Notes under the pieces: model-generated
Database searches by the model: none
What the model saw: only the letters and a program-made list of their open reading frames with translations
What the model was told of the DNA's origin: nothing
Shown here: positions 7,552-21,398 of the stretch, piece after piece
Layout of the letters: each line of letters starts with the position of its first letter
How positions within the stretch are numbered: the stretch's first letter is position 1
Source: Mycolicibacterium vaccae NBRC 14118 = CIP 105934
GTDB taxonomy: Bacteria; Actinomycetota; Actinomycetes; Mycobacteriales; Mycobacteriaceae
Direction of reading: 5' to 3'
NCBI RefSeq assembly: GCF_001552715.1
Contig: NZ_BCRS01000005.1
Span: 1-64,000, forward strand
DNA length: 64,000 nucleotides
Program-made: the position numbers and the translations under genes

Positions 7552-8838
7552 ATGCCGGCAGACACCGCCATCCAGTTCTTCCTCGCGCTGGTCGTCATCC
7601 TTGCGGCCTGCCGTGTGGTCGGGCTGCTGGCGCAGCGACTGGGGCAACCGCAGGTCGTCGGCGAGATGGTCGCCGGCGTCGTCCTGGGACCGTCCCTGCT
7701 CGGGCGGATCGCGCCCGGCGTTCAGGACTACCTGTTCCCTCCGGGGGTGTCGAATGTCGTGCTGTACACCACGGCGCAGATCGGCCTCGTGCTCTACATG
7801 TTCCTCGTCGGGCTGAGCTTCGACGTCGACCTCATCAAGCACCGGGCAGGGACCGCGGCCGCGGTATCGGCGGCCGGCATCTTCACGCCGCTCGTTCTCG
7901 GCGGGTTCGTCGCGCTACCGCTGCTGGGTGCCGGCGGCTACTTCGAGGACGGCGTCACACCGCTGATGGCGATGTTGTTCCTCGGCGCGTCGATCGCGAT
8001 CACGGCGTTTCCGATGCTCGCCCGGATCATCTTCGAGACGGGCCTGTCCGGCACGACGTTGGGCACCCTCGCGCTGGCGTGCGGCGCGACCGACGATGCG
8101 ATCTCGTGGTGCATTCTGGCCACGGTGCTGGCCATCCACCAGGGCAGCGCCGCCATCGCCCTCGTGGCGATCGTCGGCGGCGTGCTCTACACGCTGCTGG
8201 TGCTGACCGCCGGACGGAAAGCGCTCGGCGTGCTCGGCGCGATGGCGGAACGCCGCAACACCGTCACACCCTCGATGCTCAGCGTTGTCCTCATTCTGCT
8301 CATGGCGTGTGCGTGGTTCACCGATCTCATCGGCATCTACGCGATATTCGGTGCATTCATCCTCGGCGTGGCCATGCCTTCCGGCGTCTTCGCCCAACGC
8401 GTCACGGCCAGCCTGGAGCCGCTGACGACCACCTTGCTGTTGCCGCTGTTCTTCGTGTACTCGGGGGTGAACACAGAGATCGGCTTGGTGAACACCCCCA
8501 CGCTGTGGGCGGTGACCCTGGGGATACTCGTGGTCGCGATCGCCGGGAAGGGCATCGCCTGCACACTGGCCGCGCGCCTTCGCAAGGTGCCTCTCCGCGA
8601 GGCGGTCGCCCTGGGTTCGTTGATGAATGCCCGCGGATTGATCGAACTCATCCTGCTGAACATCGGTCTCGAGGCCGGGATCATCACCCCGACGCTCTTC
8701 ACCATCCTGGTGCTGGTGGCCATCATCACCACTCTGATGGCCACACCGGTATTCGAATTCGCCCACGGCCGGCACCGGCCGAAGCCCACAACCGCTGAGG
8801 AGGTGCGACGTGAAAACAGCCATCTCGCAGGGCGCTGA
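7552..8838 (+). CDS. Cation:proton antiporter (CPA2/KefB-like)
   Basis: A 428-residue integral membrane protein with about 12 hydrophobic segments. It opens with GLLAQRLGQPQVVGEMVAGVVLGPSLLG, the signature of the Na+/H+ exchanger (CPA2) domain, and has SIAITAFPMLARII and ALACGATDDAISW, the conserved ...A-TDD... helix whose acidic residues carry protons. LMNARGLIELILLNIGLEAGII near residue 365 is also typical. There is no C-terminal TrkA-N or USP domain, so it is a minimal antiporter that exchanges Na+ or K+ for H+. It lies between a decayed region and the polyketide cluster; a role in that cluster is not shown. Confidence 0.88.
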   Translation: MPADTAIQFFLALVVILAACRVVGLLAQRLGQPQVVGEMVAGVVLGPSLLGRIAPGVQDYLFPPGVSNVVLYTTAQIGLVLYMFLVGLSFDVDLIKHRAGTAAAVSAAGIFTPLVLGGFVALPLLGAGGYFEDGVTPLMAMLFLGASIAITAFPMLARIIFETGLSGTTLGTLALACGATDDAISWCILATVLAIHQGSAAIALVAIVGGVLYTLLVLTAGRKALGVLGAMAERRNTVTPSMLSVVLILLMACAWFTDLIGIYAIFGAFILGVAMPSGVFAQRVTASLEPLTTTLLLPLFFVYSGVNTEIGLVNTPTLWAVTLGILVVAIAGKGIACTLAARLRKVPLREAVALGSLMNARGLIELILLNIGLEAGIITPTLFTILVLVAIITTLMATPVFEFAHGRHRPKPTTAEEVRRENSHLAGR

Positions 8839-8943
8839 CAACTTTCTGACGGCCGGGTCGCCGACGGCGTCGGCCCGATTTCGCTCTATAGCGTCGCCGG
8901 TACCGGGGTACCTCCCGGATCCCGCGGCCGAGGGAGGTAACGC

Positions 8944-10713
8944 GTGAACGTCCGGACACAGTTGTCGCAGCTGGACCCCGAAGCCCGGGAGGCTCTTGCC
9001 CGACGGATCCGAAGCCGGCTCGCGAACGACGATGCGCCGGTCGCGGATCACGACGTGGTCATCATCGGCGGCGGCGCCGCGGCGCTGACGCTCGCGCTGG
9101 AGGTGCGCACCGCCCGCCCCGCGACGCGAATCCTGGTCGTCGAACCGAACGCGCACCCGGTCCCCGAAGTCACCCACACGGTCGGTGAGTCGACCGTCGA
9201 GGTCTCCGCGCACTACCTGCGCGAGCGGCTCGGCCTGGGCGACCACCTGAGCAGCGCCCAGATCCGCAAGATGGGCCTGCGGATGTTCTTCACGAACGAC
9301 GGGAACACCGATATCGCCCGGCGGATGGAGCTGGGGAGTTCCCGCTTCGTCCCGCAGGTGACCTACCAGATCGACCGGGGCAGGCTCGAGAACGAACTGT
9401 ACCGGCGCTGCCTATCCGCAGGCGTGGAAATCGCCTGTGGCCGCGTCCGGTCCGTCGAATTCGGCGCAGATCGTCAAGCGCACACGGTGACCGTGCAGAG
9501 CGATGACGCGACCACACGGACGACCACGCGCTGGGTGGTCGACGCCTCGGGCCGCAACCGCGTGCTACCCCGGCAGCTGAATCTGCGGCGGGCCACCGAG
9601 CATCACTGCAACGCCGTCTGGTTGCGCGTGGCGACCGAACTCGACGTCGGTCAGTGGAGCGACGACGCGGATTGGCGCACCCGCCTGGTCGAGGGCGATC
9701 GCGCGTTGTCGACGAACCACCTGATGGGCCAGGGCTACTGGGTGTGGCTGATCCGGCTCGCCTCGGGGGCGACCAGCGTCGGCATCGTCGCCGATCCCGC
9801 CAGCCACGCGTTCGACGACTACAACACGTTGGACAAGGCGAAAGCGTGGCTGCGCGAGCACGAACCACAGTGTGCCGAGGAATTGGCGAAGCACGACGAC
9901 CTGATCAGAGATTTCCGGGTCATGAAGCACTACAGCCACGCCGCGACGAAGGTGTTCGACAGCCGGGCGCGCTGGTGCCTCACCGGTGACGCGGGGGTGT
10001 TCCTGGACCCGCTGTATTCGTCGGGTCTGGACCTGGTCGCGATCGGCAACGGACTCATCACCGACATGGTGGTCCGCGACCTCGACGGCGAAGACGTCGT
10101 CGCGAGGGGCGCGATCAGCGACTCCCTCTTCCGCTCGCTGGCCGACATGTGGCTGGCGGTGTATCAGGACCAGTACACCGTGATGGGCACGCCGAAGGTC
10201 ATGGCGGCCAAGATCATCTGGGACGTCGCCTTCTACTGGGGCTTCATCGGCCTGTTGTACCGCAACGGCCGGTTCGTCAGCGTCGCCGACGATCCCGCGG
10301 TCGTGCCCCACCTCAACGGCCTCATCGAACTCAGCAATCGCGTTCAGCGTTTCCTGCGGGAGTGGGCGGCGGTGGAGGACGCCGACTCGCCCGTGCCGTT
10401 CGTCGACCTGTACTCGCCGCTGAACTTCATGGTGACCCTGCACACGGCCATGATGGGCACCGCTCCCGACTTCGCCGAGCAGTTCGACGCCAACGCCCTG
10501 TTGCTCCGTCAGGTCGCCGGTCAGCTGGTCGACACCGTCGTGACGGACAAGTCCGCGATGTTCGACGACGACGACGTCGTGGCGCAGGTGCAGGCGTGGC
10601 AGCGGGACCCGCTGCTGCGAGAACTCCGGGCCGTGTACCGCCGCGAGCAGGCGGTCACGCCGATCAGCCGGGACTGGATCCTGACCGCCGTCCCTGAGCT
10701 CCGGCCGGGCTGA
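8944..10713 (+). CDS. FAD-dependent halogenase-like oxidoreductase
   Basis: The 589-residue product has a dinucleotide-binding GGGAAAL at about residue 41, then VGEST at 80-84, the hallmark after the first sheet in flavin-dependent halogenases, and YWVWLIR at 265-271. The last corresponds to the halogenase WxWxIP motif with both Trp and the Ile kept but Pro replaced by Arg. GDAGVFLDPLYSSGLDL is the second FAD motif. The GTG start at 8944 has a strong ribosome site (AGGGAGGT). The gene is 115 bp upstream of the polyketide synthase in the same direction, so halogenation or oxidation of the polyketide is a reasonable inference. A related non-halogenating monooxygenase remains possible. Confidence 0.75.
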   Translation: MNVRTQLSQLDPEAREALARRIRSRLANDDAPVADHDVVIIGGGAAALTLALEVRTARPATRILVVEPNAHPVPEVTHTVGESTVEVSAHYLRERLGLGDHLSSAQIRKMGLRMFFTNDGNTDIARRMELGSSRFVPQVTYQIDRGRLENELYRRCLSAGVEIACGRVRSVEFGADRQAHTVTVQSDDATTRTTTRWVVDASGRNRVLPRQLNLRRATEHHCNAVWLRVATELDVGQWSDDADWRTRLVEGDRALSTNHLMGQGYWVWLIRLASGATSVGIVADPASHAFDDYNTLDKAKAWLREHEPQCAEELAKHDDLIRDFRVMKHYSHAATKVFDSRARWCLTGDAGVFLDPLYSSGLDLVAIGNGLITDMVVRDLDGEDVVARGAISDSLFRSLADMWLAVYQDQYTVMGTPKVMAAKIIWDVAFYWGFIGLLYRNGRFVSVADDPAVVPHLNGLIELSNRVQRFLREWAAVEDADSPVPFVDLYSPLNFMVTLHTAMMGTAPDFAEQFDANALLLRQVAGQLVDTVVTDKSAMFDDDDVVAQVQAWQRDPLLRELRAVYRREQAVTPISRDWILTAVPELRPG

Positions 10714-10790
10714 ACGGCCCGGCACCCATCCCCGGCCGTAGCGGCTACGAAGTACCAGTGGCCGCGCACAACGCCGACGAAGGGATCGCG

Positions 10791-10828
10791 ATGACCGCGT
10801 GTTTCACGACAGACCGCGACGGGCAAGC

Positions 10829-10832
<4 letters not shown>
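10791..10832 (+). CDS. Possible 13-codon leader ORF coupled to the PKS start
   Basis: An ATG at 10791 has a GAAGGGA site 5 bases upstream and opens a 13-codon frame (MTACFTTDRDGQA) whose TGA overlaps the ATG at 10829 of the polyketide synthase (ATGA). This could be a translational leader. It could equally be chance, since a GTG at 10799 in the PKS frame is an alternative PKS start. Confidence 0.3.
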
Positions 10833-16359
<5,527 letters not shown>

Positions 16360-16363
<4 letters not shown>

Positions 16364-17214
16364 ACGCCTCACCGAGCGCCTCGACCGCTGTGCACGTTCG
16401 GGGCCTGTCCAAGGCCTACGGGCAACGGCCGGCCGTGCGAGAGCTGGATCTCGACGTCGGATACGGCGAGATCTTCGCCATCCTCGGTCCGAATGGTGCG
16501 GGCAAAACGACGACCATCGAGATCATGGAGGGCAACCGAACCCGCGACTCGGGTTTCGTCCGGGTGCTGGGCGAAGATCCCGGCACCGCGGGCCGGAACT
16601 GGCGGGCCAGGATCGGCATCGTGCTGCAGGAAGTCAGTGACGCCGGGATGCTGACAGTGTCCGAGACCGTCCGGATGTTCACGAGTTGTTATGCCGCAGC
16701 CCGGATCCCAGCCGAAGTGCTGGAACTGGTGGGTCTGGACGCCGTCGCCGGAACCCGGGTGAGGAACCTCTCCGGCGGCCAGCGTCGACGCCTCGACGTC
16801 GCTCTCGGCATCATCGGCATGCCGGAACTGTTGTTCCTGGACGAGCCGACGACGGGTTTCGACCCGGAGGCCAGGCGCCAGTTCTGGGACCTCATCAAAC
16901 TCTTGGCGGCCGACGGCACCACCGTTCTGCTGACCACCCATTATCTCGAAGAGGCGGCGGCGCTGGCAGATCGCGTCGCGGTCATCGCGGGCGGCAGGGT
17001 GGTGGCCGTGGACTCACCGTCGAAGTTGACCGAGCACGTGAGTTCGGCGGCGACGGTCCGATGGGTGGAAGGCGACGAGGTGCACGTCGAGCAGACGGAT
17101 CACCCCACCGCGTTGGTCAGGCGGCGTAGCGCGGACGGCGCCGAATTGGCTCAACTGACGATCAGTCGACCCACCCTGGAAGACGCCTACCTACAGTTGA
17201 TCGGCGCGGCGTGA
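16360..17214 (+). CDS. ABC transporter ATP-binding protein (drug-exporter type)
   Basis: This 284-residue ATPase of the DrrA/ABC-2 class has Walker A GPNGAGKTT near residue 43, the signature LSGGQRRRLDVALG near 137, Walker B LLFLDEPTTGFDP near 159 and the switch histidine in TTHYLEEA. A C-terminal tail follows (about 225-284). The GTG start at 16360 overlaps the PKS stop, so expression is coupled to the synthase. With the permease that follows it forms an exporter, probably for the cluster's product or as self-protection (inference). Confidence 0.9.
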
Positions 17215-18071
17215 TGGCCATCGAACACACCGAACGGGCCACCGTGGTACGCCGCCGCGTCCCGGATCAGGGGCCGCGGCTCCCATCGGCGGTGCGCATC
17301 GGATTCTCCCGGGTGATCCCCGAATTGAAGATGTTCTATCGCCGGCCGGAACAGGTGGCGCTGACGTTCTCGATGCCCGCGTTGATCTGCCTGCTGCTGG
17401 GGTCGATCTTCTCGGCGAAGCTGCCCAACAGCGAGACCAGCACCGGCGCGGTGATCGCAGCGAGCATGCTCGCCTACGGCATCTTGTCGGCGTCTTTCAT
17501 CAACCTCGGCATCAGTATCGCCGCCGACCGCGACACCGGCGCGCTGCGGCGGCTTCACGGGACGCCCACGACCGCGTCGTCGTACTTCATCGGCAAGATC
17601 ATGCTGGTGGCCGTCGTCAGCTTCGCCGAGGCCGTACTTCTCCTGATGGTCGGCGTCTTCTTCTTCGGCCTGCGCCTACCGACAGACGTCTTCGGATGGT
17701 TCACCCTCGTGTGGGTGGCGATGCTGGGCATCGTCAGCTGCTCCCTGCTGGGCATCTTCATCAGTAACCTTGCCAGCAACGCGGTTTCGGCGGCGGTCCT
17801 CACCAACGGTCCGTCTGTTGCCTTGCAGTTCGTTTCGGGGACCTACGTTCCACTCATGGTCTTGCCGACGTGGATGTTGGTCATCGGCTCCGTCTTCCCG
17901 GTCAAGTGGATGGCTCAGGGGTTCCGGTCGGTGCTGCTGCCGGCGGAGATGGTCGTTTTCGAGCCGGCCGGCAGCTGGGAGCTATGGCGGATCTTCCTGG
18001 TGCTGGCGGCGTGGAGCATCGGTGGCCTGATCGGCTGCCTCGCCGTCTTCCGGTGGTCGGAAAAGAACTGA
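17214..18071 (+). CDS. ABC-2 type transporter permease
   Basis: The 285-residue membrane protein has about six hydrophobic segments. After a cytoplasmic N-terminus it reads FYRRPEQVALTFSMPALICLLLGSIF and later RDTGALRRLHGTPTTASSYFIGKI, typical of ABC-2 (DrrB-like) permeases, ending with VLAAWSIGGLIGCLAVFRW. The ATG at 17214 overlaps the ATPase stop (TGATG). It is the membrane half of the exporter encoded with 16360-17214. Confidence 0.88.
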   Translation: MAIEHTERATVVRRRVPDQGPRLPSAVRIGFSRVIPELKMFYRRPEQVALTFSMPALICLLLGSIFSAKLPNSETSTGAVIAASMLAYGILSASFINLGISIAADRDTGALRRLHGTPTTASSYFIGKIMLVAVVSFAEAVLLLMVGVFFFGLRLPTDVFGWFTLVWVAMLGIVSCSLLGIFISNLASNAVSAAVLTNGPSVALQFVSGTYVPLMVLPTWMLVIGSVFPVKWMAQGFRSVLLPAEMVVFEPAGSWELWRIFLVLAAWSIGGLIGCLAVFRWSEKN

Positions 18072-18230
18072 GCATCGCCTCGGCGGTGCTCGATGTCGGT
18101 AACCCGCGGACGGTGGCGTCTGCCGGCGTTTGCGAACTCCCGGCCACGGGAACCCGAGCGGCACGGAGCAGACACAGGGCCGGCAACGTGGTTGTTGTGG
18201 GACTGCGCTCTGGCAGGAAGAGGTATCCCG

Positions 18231-18521
18231 ATGAACCGTCTCTTCATCACCGTGTCGGCCGGTGCGGCGGGGGCGATCTCCGCAGCGATGGTCCTCGCCG
18301 GCGCGGCGTTCGCTCAGCCCAACGACAACGACCAGCTCTCGGAGAACGCCGCGGAGGCCGTGGCACAGCTGCAGGCCCAGGGCTACCAGGTCCAGGTGTT
18401 CGGCAACGACGACATTCCCCTGGGGTTCTGCAAGGTCTCCCAGGTCGCCAGGGCCGGTGAGCAACAGCCCAGCGGCGCGACCGTCTACGTCGACTGCAGC
18501 TATGACCAGGCCGAACAGTAA
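18231..18521 (+). CDS. Small secreted protein, paralogue 1
   Basis: The 96-residue protein has a clear signal peptide (hydrophobic AGAAGAISAAMVLAGAAFA, cleavage after AFA). The mature part is AVAQLQAQGYQVQVFGNDD...CKV...YVDC, with two cysteines likely forming one disulfide. A good ribosome site (GGAAGAGG) precedes the ATG. The next gene is a paralogue sharing the AQLQ-x-x-G-x-x-V-x-V-x-GND core. Homologous small proteins are common in mycobacteria; the function is not known. Confidence 0.8.
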   Translation: MNRLFITVSAGAAGAISAAMVLAGAAFAQPNDNDQLSENAAEAVAQLQAQGYQVQVFGNDDIPLGFCKVSQVARAGEQQPSGATVYVDCSYDQAEQ

Positions 18522-18545
18522 GGCCGGCAAGACAGGAGTGAACCC

Positions 18546-18857
18546 ATGCATGTGAAGTCATCTGTGCACATGAAGGCGGTGGCCTACCCGGCGTTGGCGG
18601 CGACGTCGGCACTGGCTGCTGCGGTGCTGTGCGCCGGCGCCGCGTTCGCCCAGCCCGACGAGGACGAAGAGGCCCCGCAGCCGCAGAGTGCCACCGACAC
18701 GATCGCCCAGCTGCAGTCCGAGGGCCACAGTGTGATCGTGCGCGGCAACGACCAGGGAACCCTCGAGGGGTGCGACGTCGCCAGCGTGACGAAGGCCGGG
18801 GACGCGTCGAACACGATGATCGTCGAGGTCAACTGCACCCCGGACTACCAGGGCTGA
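18546..18857 (+). CDS. Small secreted protein, paralogue 2
   Basis: The 103-residue protein has a signal peptide (AATSALAAAVLCAGAAFA) followed by an acidic linker (DEDEEAPQPQ) and the same mature core as its upstream neighbour: TIAQLQSEGHSVIVRGND...GCDV...VEVNC. The spacing of the two cysteines is conserved between the pair, so they arose by tandem duplication. The ribosome site AGGAGTG precedes the ATG. The function is unknown. Confidence 0.8.
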   Translation: MHVKSSVHMKAVAYPALAATSALAAAVLCAGAAFAQPDEDEEAPQPQSATDTIAQLQSEGHSVIVRGNDQGTLEGCDVASVTKAGDASNTMIVEVNCTPDYQG

Positions 18858-18859
18858 TC

Positions 18860-19264
18860 ATGACCGAACCCAGGACGCAGGCGTCGACGGGTGAGTTGAT
18901 CACCGAGCTGTCGCAGCAGACCTCCCGTCTGGTGCGGGACGAGTTGCGGCTGGCCCAGAAGGAGTTGCAGGAGTCGGCCAAACATGCCGGCATCGGCGCA
19001 GGTCTGGCCGGTGCGGCGGGTGTGCTCGCACTGCTCGGCCTGGCGACGCTGATCGCGGCGGCAGTCGCCGCCCTGTCGCTGGTACTTCCGGTGTGGCTGT
19101 CGGCGGTGATCGTGGCCGTGGTGCTGTTCGTTGCCGCCGGGATCGCCGCGCTGGTCGGCAAGAAACAGGCCGAGCAGGTCCCGGTGCCCGCGGCGGAGAC
19201 TGTGGACAGCGTCAAGACCGACATCGATGAGATCAAGGGGGCTCGCCATGGCAGCAGGACCTGA
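18860..19264 (+). CDS. Phage-holin-family (superfamily III) membrane protein
   Basis: The 134-residue protein starts with a charged amphipathic helix (TGELITELSQQTSRLVRDELRLAQKELQESAKHAG) and has two long transmembrane helices (about 48-75 and 79-103) with a short turn, the pattern of the Phage_holin_3_6 family. In actinobacteria these are chromosomal membrane proteins paired with a DUF3618 gene rather than phage lysis proteins. It sits 2 bp after the small secreted pair and overlaps the next gene by 17 bp. Confidence 0.8.
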   Translation: MTEPRTQASTGELITELSQQTSRLVRDELRLAQKELQESAKHAGIGAGLAGAAGVLALLGLATLIAAAVAALSLVLPVWLSAVIVAVVLFVAAGIAALVGKKQAEQVPVPAAETVDSVKTDIDEIKGARHGSRT

Positions 19265-19505
19265 CCAGCGACCCGAGCCCGGGCCGGACGCCGGCATCGA
19301 CGAATTACAGGCCGACATCGAGAAGACCCGCGCGGAACTCGGCGAGACCGTCGGGGCCCTCTCGAACAAACTCGACGTCAAGGGGCGGGCTCAGCAGACC
19401 GTGACCGAGGCCAAGGAGTCGGTGAAAGCCCGTCCGGCGGTGCCGGTCGGGGTGCTGCTGTCCGTGGTCGCGGTCGGTCTGCTGATCTGGCTGCGGCGCC
19501 GCTGA
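19248..19505 (+). CDS. DUF3618 family membrane-anchored protein
   Basis: This 85-residue protein has the DUF3618 helix DELQADIEKTRAELGETVGALSNKLDVKGRA and a single C-terminal transmembrane segment (VPVGVLLSVVAVGLLIWLRRR). The ATG at 19248 follows AAGGGGG at a proper distance and overlaps the holin-like gene. The two are a standard pair, probably in the same membrane complex; the molecular role is not known. Confidence 0.82.
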   Translation: MAAGPDQRPEPGPDAGIDELQADIEKTRAELGETVGALSNKLDVKGRAQQTVTEAKESVKARPAVPVGVLLSVVAVGLLIWLRRR

Positions 19506-19508
19506 CCG

Positions 19509-19565
19509 TCAGCCCTCGCGGTCCGGCTCGGTGAGCACCGGCCGGATGTCCTCGCCGAAGGTCCA
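19509..19565 (-). pseudogene. 18-codon orphan gene end after the SDR stop
   Basis: Directly behind the TAA of the SDR gene, in the same frame, the minus strand reads WTFGEDIRPVLTEPDREG and then a TGA. It looks like the hydrophilic end of a protein, possibly a remnant left when the SDR gene was joined to this site, or an older and longer SDR tail. The evidence is composition only. Confidence 0.2.
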
Positions 19566-20336
19566 TTAGTGAATGTGACTGCCGCCGTTGATATCAACAG
19601 TGGTCCCGGTGAGATAACTGGCGTCCTGGCTCGACAGGAACGTGATGACGGCGGCGACCTCCTCGGTGGTGGCGACGCGACCGATCGGAATGCCCGCGGC
19701 CAGAGCCGCTTCGGACTCGTCGGTCGCGCCGACACGGATGTTGGTGTCGACCGCGCCGGGTGTGACGGCGTTGACCGTGACACCGGTGTCGGCGATCTCG
19801 CGGGCAAGGGCTTTGGTGAATCCGAGGATGGCGGCCTTGGCCGACGAGTAGGGGACCTTGCCGAAGACGCCGCCGCCACGTTGGGCGGACACCGACGACA
19901 TGTTCACGATGCGGCCGAAGCCGTGCTCGATCATGTCGGGCAGGAAGGCTTTGGTGACGAGGTAGGTGCCGGTGGCGTTGACGGCCATCACCTTGTTCCA
20001 GAGCTCCAGGGTGGTTTCGAGGAACGGCACGGGCGAGGTGATGCCCGCGATGTTCGCCAGCGCACCCACCGGGGGCAGATTGCCGGTGGCAACCTCGGCG
20101 GCGACTGCGTCGTGGGCCGCGGTGACGGATTCCTCGGAGGTGACGTCGACGGAGTGGCCGAACGCCGGGACGGCGAACTGGTTGCCGATGTCGGCGGCGA
20201 CCTTCGCCGACTTCTCACCGTCGAGGTCGAGGATGACGACGGCCCACCCTTCACGCGCATAGCGCTGTGCGACGGTCATGCCGATGCCGCGATCGGAGGT
20301 GGCGCCGGTGATGACGGCGGTGCGGGTGGTGCTCAT
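19566..20336 (-). CDS. SDR family oxidoreductase (sugar/polyol dehydrogenase candidate)
   Basis: A classical SDR of 256 residues: VITGATSDRGIGMTVAQ for the cofactor, ALANIAGI for the NNAG-like motif (changed to NIAG), IVNMSSVSAQRGG with catalytic Ser and VPYSSAK with Tyr-x-x-x-Lys, ending in TTVDINGGSHIH. A good site (AAGGAG) precedes the ATG. It is co-directional with the TIM-barrel isomerase upstream (37 bp gap) and lies in the GntR-controlled sugar locus, so it probably oxidises a polyol or ketose in that pathway (inference). Confidence 0.85.
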   Translation of the reverse strand: MSTTRTAVITGATSDRGIGMTVAQRYAREGWAVVILDLDGEKSAKVAADIGNQFAVPAFGHSVDVTSEESVTAAHDAVAAEVATGNLPPVGALANIAGITSPVPFLETTLELWNKVMAVNATGTYLVTKAFLPDMIEHGFGRIVNMSSVSAQRGGGVFGKVPYSSAKAAILGFTKALAREIADTGVTVNAVTPGAVDTNIRVGATDESEAALAAGIPIGRVATTEEVAAVITFLSSQDASYLTGTTVDINGGSHIH

Positions 20337-20373
20337 GGTTCTCCTTGGATAGGTCGGTGGGCGGTGAGGTGCG

Positions 20374-21201
20374 CTAGATCAGCGCGGAAATCAGTTGGGC
20401 TGCCGCAGCGGTCGCCGACGGCCGTTGATGGTTGGTGACGTCGCGGGTCTCGAGTTCGAGTGAGAAGTGGCCGGCGAAGCCGGCGTCGGCGAGTGCCTTC
20501 AGCCCGATCCTGAAGTCGACGGTGCCGCGGCCCACGGACAGGTTGATGTTGCCCGGCACCGCGTCGCGAATGTGGACGTGCTCGATGCGCGGACCGAAGC
20601 GGTCGACGAACTCGACCGGGTCACCGCCCGAGGCGACCACGTGGCTGAAGTCCATGACCACCCCGACCTGTTCGGCCAGGCGGTCGGTGAGCAGTTGGGC
20701 ACGTTCGAGGTTCCAGCACAGCCGGTGCAGGTGTAGCGATTCCGTCCACAGACTCACGTCGCGGGACGCCGCGACGTCGGCCGCCCAGGCGAGTTCACCG
20801 GCGACCCGCGCGATGTCGGTCTCGAGGCCTTCCACCGGGGTGCGGTCGAGAGCGCCACACGGCAGCACGATCGCACGCGCGTCGGTGGCGACGGCGAGCG
20901 CGACCAGCATGTCGAGGTGGCCCTGCCGAGCGGCCCGGGCATCCTCGGTAAGCGGAACATTGAGATCGCCGATGTCGCCGTTGATCGAGCGCACCTGAAG
21001 ACCGGACGCGATGACCGTGCGCGCCACGTCCTCGACTGCGGCCATGTCGAGGACGTAGGGGACGTGATCGCACACCCCGGGCAGAGCTCCCAGGTCGATC
21101 TCGGAAAACCCCAGGCCGGAGATGGTGGCCAGCGCTTCAGCCAGCGGCTGGTGCCGGAAGCTGATCGTGGAGCAGCCCAGTCGGCTGTCGTAGTTCGGCA
21201 T
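20374..21201 (-). CDS. Sugar phosphate isomerase/epimerase (AP endonuclease 2-like TIM barrel)
   Basis: The 275-residue product has the xylose-isomerase-like barrel pattern: RLGCSTISFRHQPLAEAL, ...GFSEIDLGAL, metal-ligand regions LWTESLHLHRL and VVMDFSHVV, then IEHVHIRDA and a C-terminal FSLELE strand carrying Glu. The ATG at 21201 is chosen because AGGAG precedes it at the right distance; the frame stays open to 21237 without a ribosome site. It is the first gene of the minus-strand arm of the locus and transcribed from the shared operator region. Confidence 0.85.
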   Translation of the reverse strand: MPNYDSRLGCSTISFRHQPLAEALATISGLGFSEIDLGALPGVCDHVPYVLDMAAVEDVARTVIASGLQVRSINGDIGDLNVPLTEDARAARQGHLDMLVALAVATDARAIVLPCGALDRTPVEGLETDIARVAGELAWAADVAASRDVSLWTESLHLHRLCWNLERAQLLTDRLAEQVGVVMDFSHVVASGGDPVEFVDRFGPRIEHVHIRDAVPGNINLSVGRGTVDFRIGLKALADAGFAGHFSLELETRDVTNHQRPSATAAAAQLISALI

Positions 21202-21244
21202 CTGCTCATCTCCTGTGCGGTATGTGATGGCAACCACACTAACC

Positions 21245-21265
21245 AGTCAACTGTTAACAGTCAAC
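21245..21265. promoter_or_regulatory. GntR operator candidate 1
   Basis: It contains the perfect 12-bp palindrome ACTGTTAACAGT (21250-21261) inside GTCAACTGTTAACAGTCAAC. It lies 44 bp upstream of the isomerase gene and shares TGTTRAC half-sites with sites 2, 3 and 4. Confidence 0.6.
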
Positions 21266-21282
21266 GGGCGACTGCTGATTTG

Positions 21283-21297
21283 TGTTGACTGTTGACA
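21283..21297. promoter_or_regulatory. GntR operator candidate 2 (direct half-sites)
   Basis: Two direct copies of GTTGAC sit next to each other (GTTGACTGTTGAC, 21284-21296), the half-site of the neighbouring palindromes. Overlap with a -35 element (TTGACT or TTGACA) of the plus-strand operon is likely. Confidence 0.45.
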
Positions 21298-21335
21298 TTG
21301 GTTGCGGGCTCGGGTCACACTGAGTGACATAGCCC

Positions 21336-21354
21336 ACTGTTGACCGTCAACAGT
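21336..21354. promoter_or_regulatory. GntR operator candidate 3
   Basis: A perfect 19-bp inverted repeat, ACTGTTGAC-C-GTCAACAGT, 44 bp upstream of the transporter start. It is the best-formed operator of the region and probably the main site for the GntR regulator encoded at 24606. Confidence 0.65.
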
Positions 21355-21398
21355 GACGGGGATTGCCCAGCTAGATCGGCATTGAAAGGATGGCCATC

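Noticed and set aside
18860..19264. Holin-like gene as a sign of a prophage
   Set aside because: No other phage genes are present, and this family with a DUF3618 partner is a normal chromosomal pair in actinobacteria.
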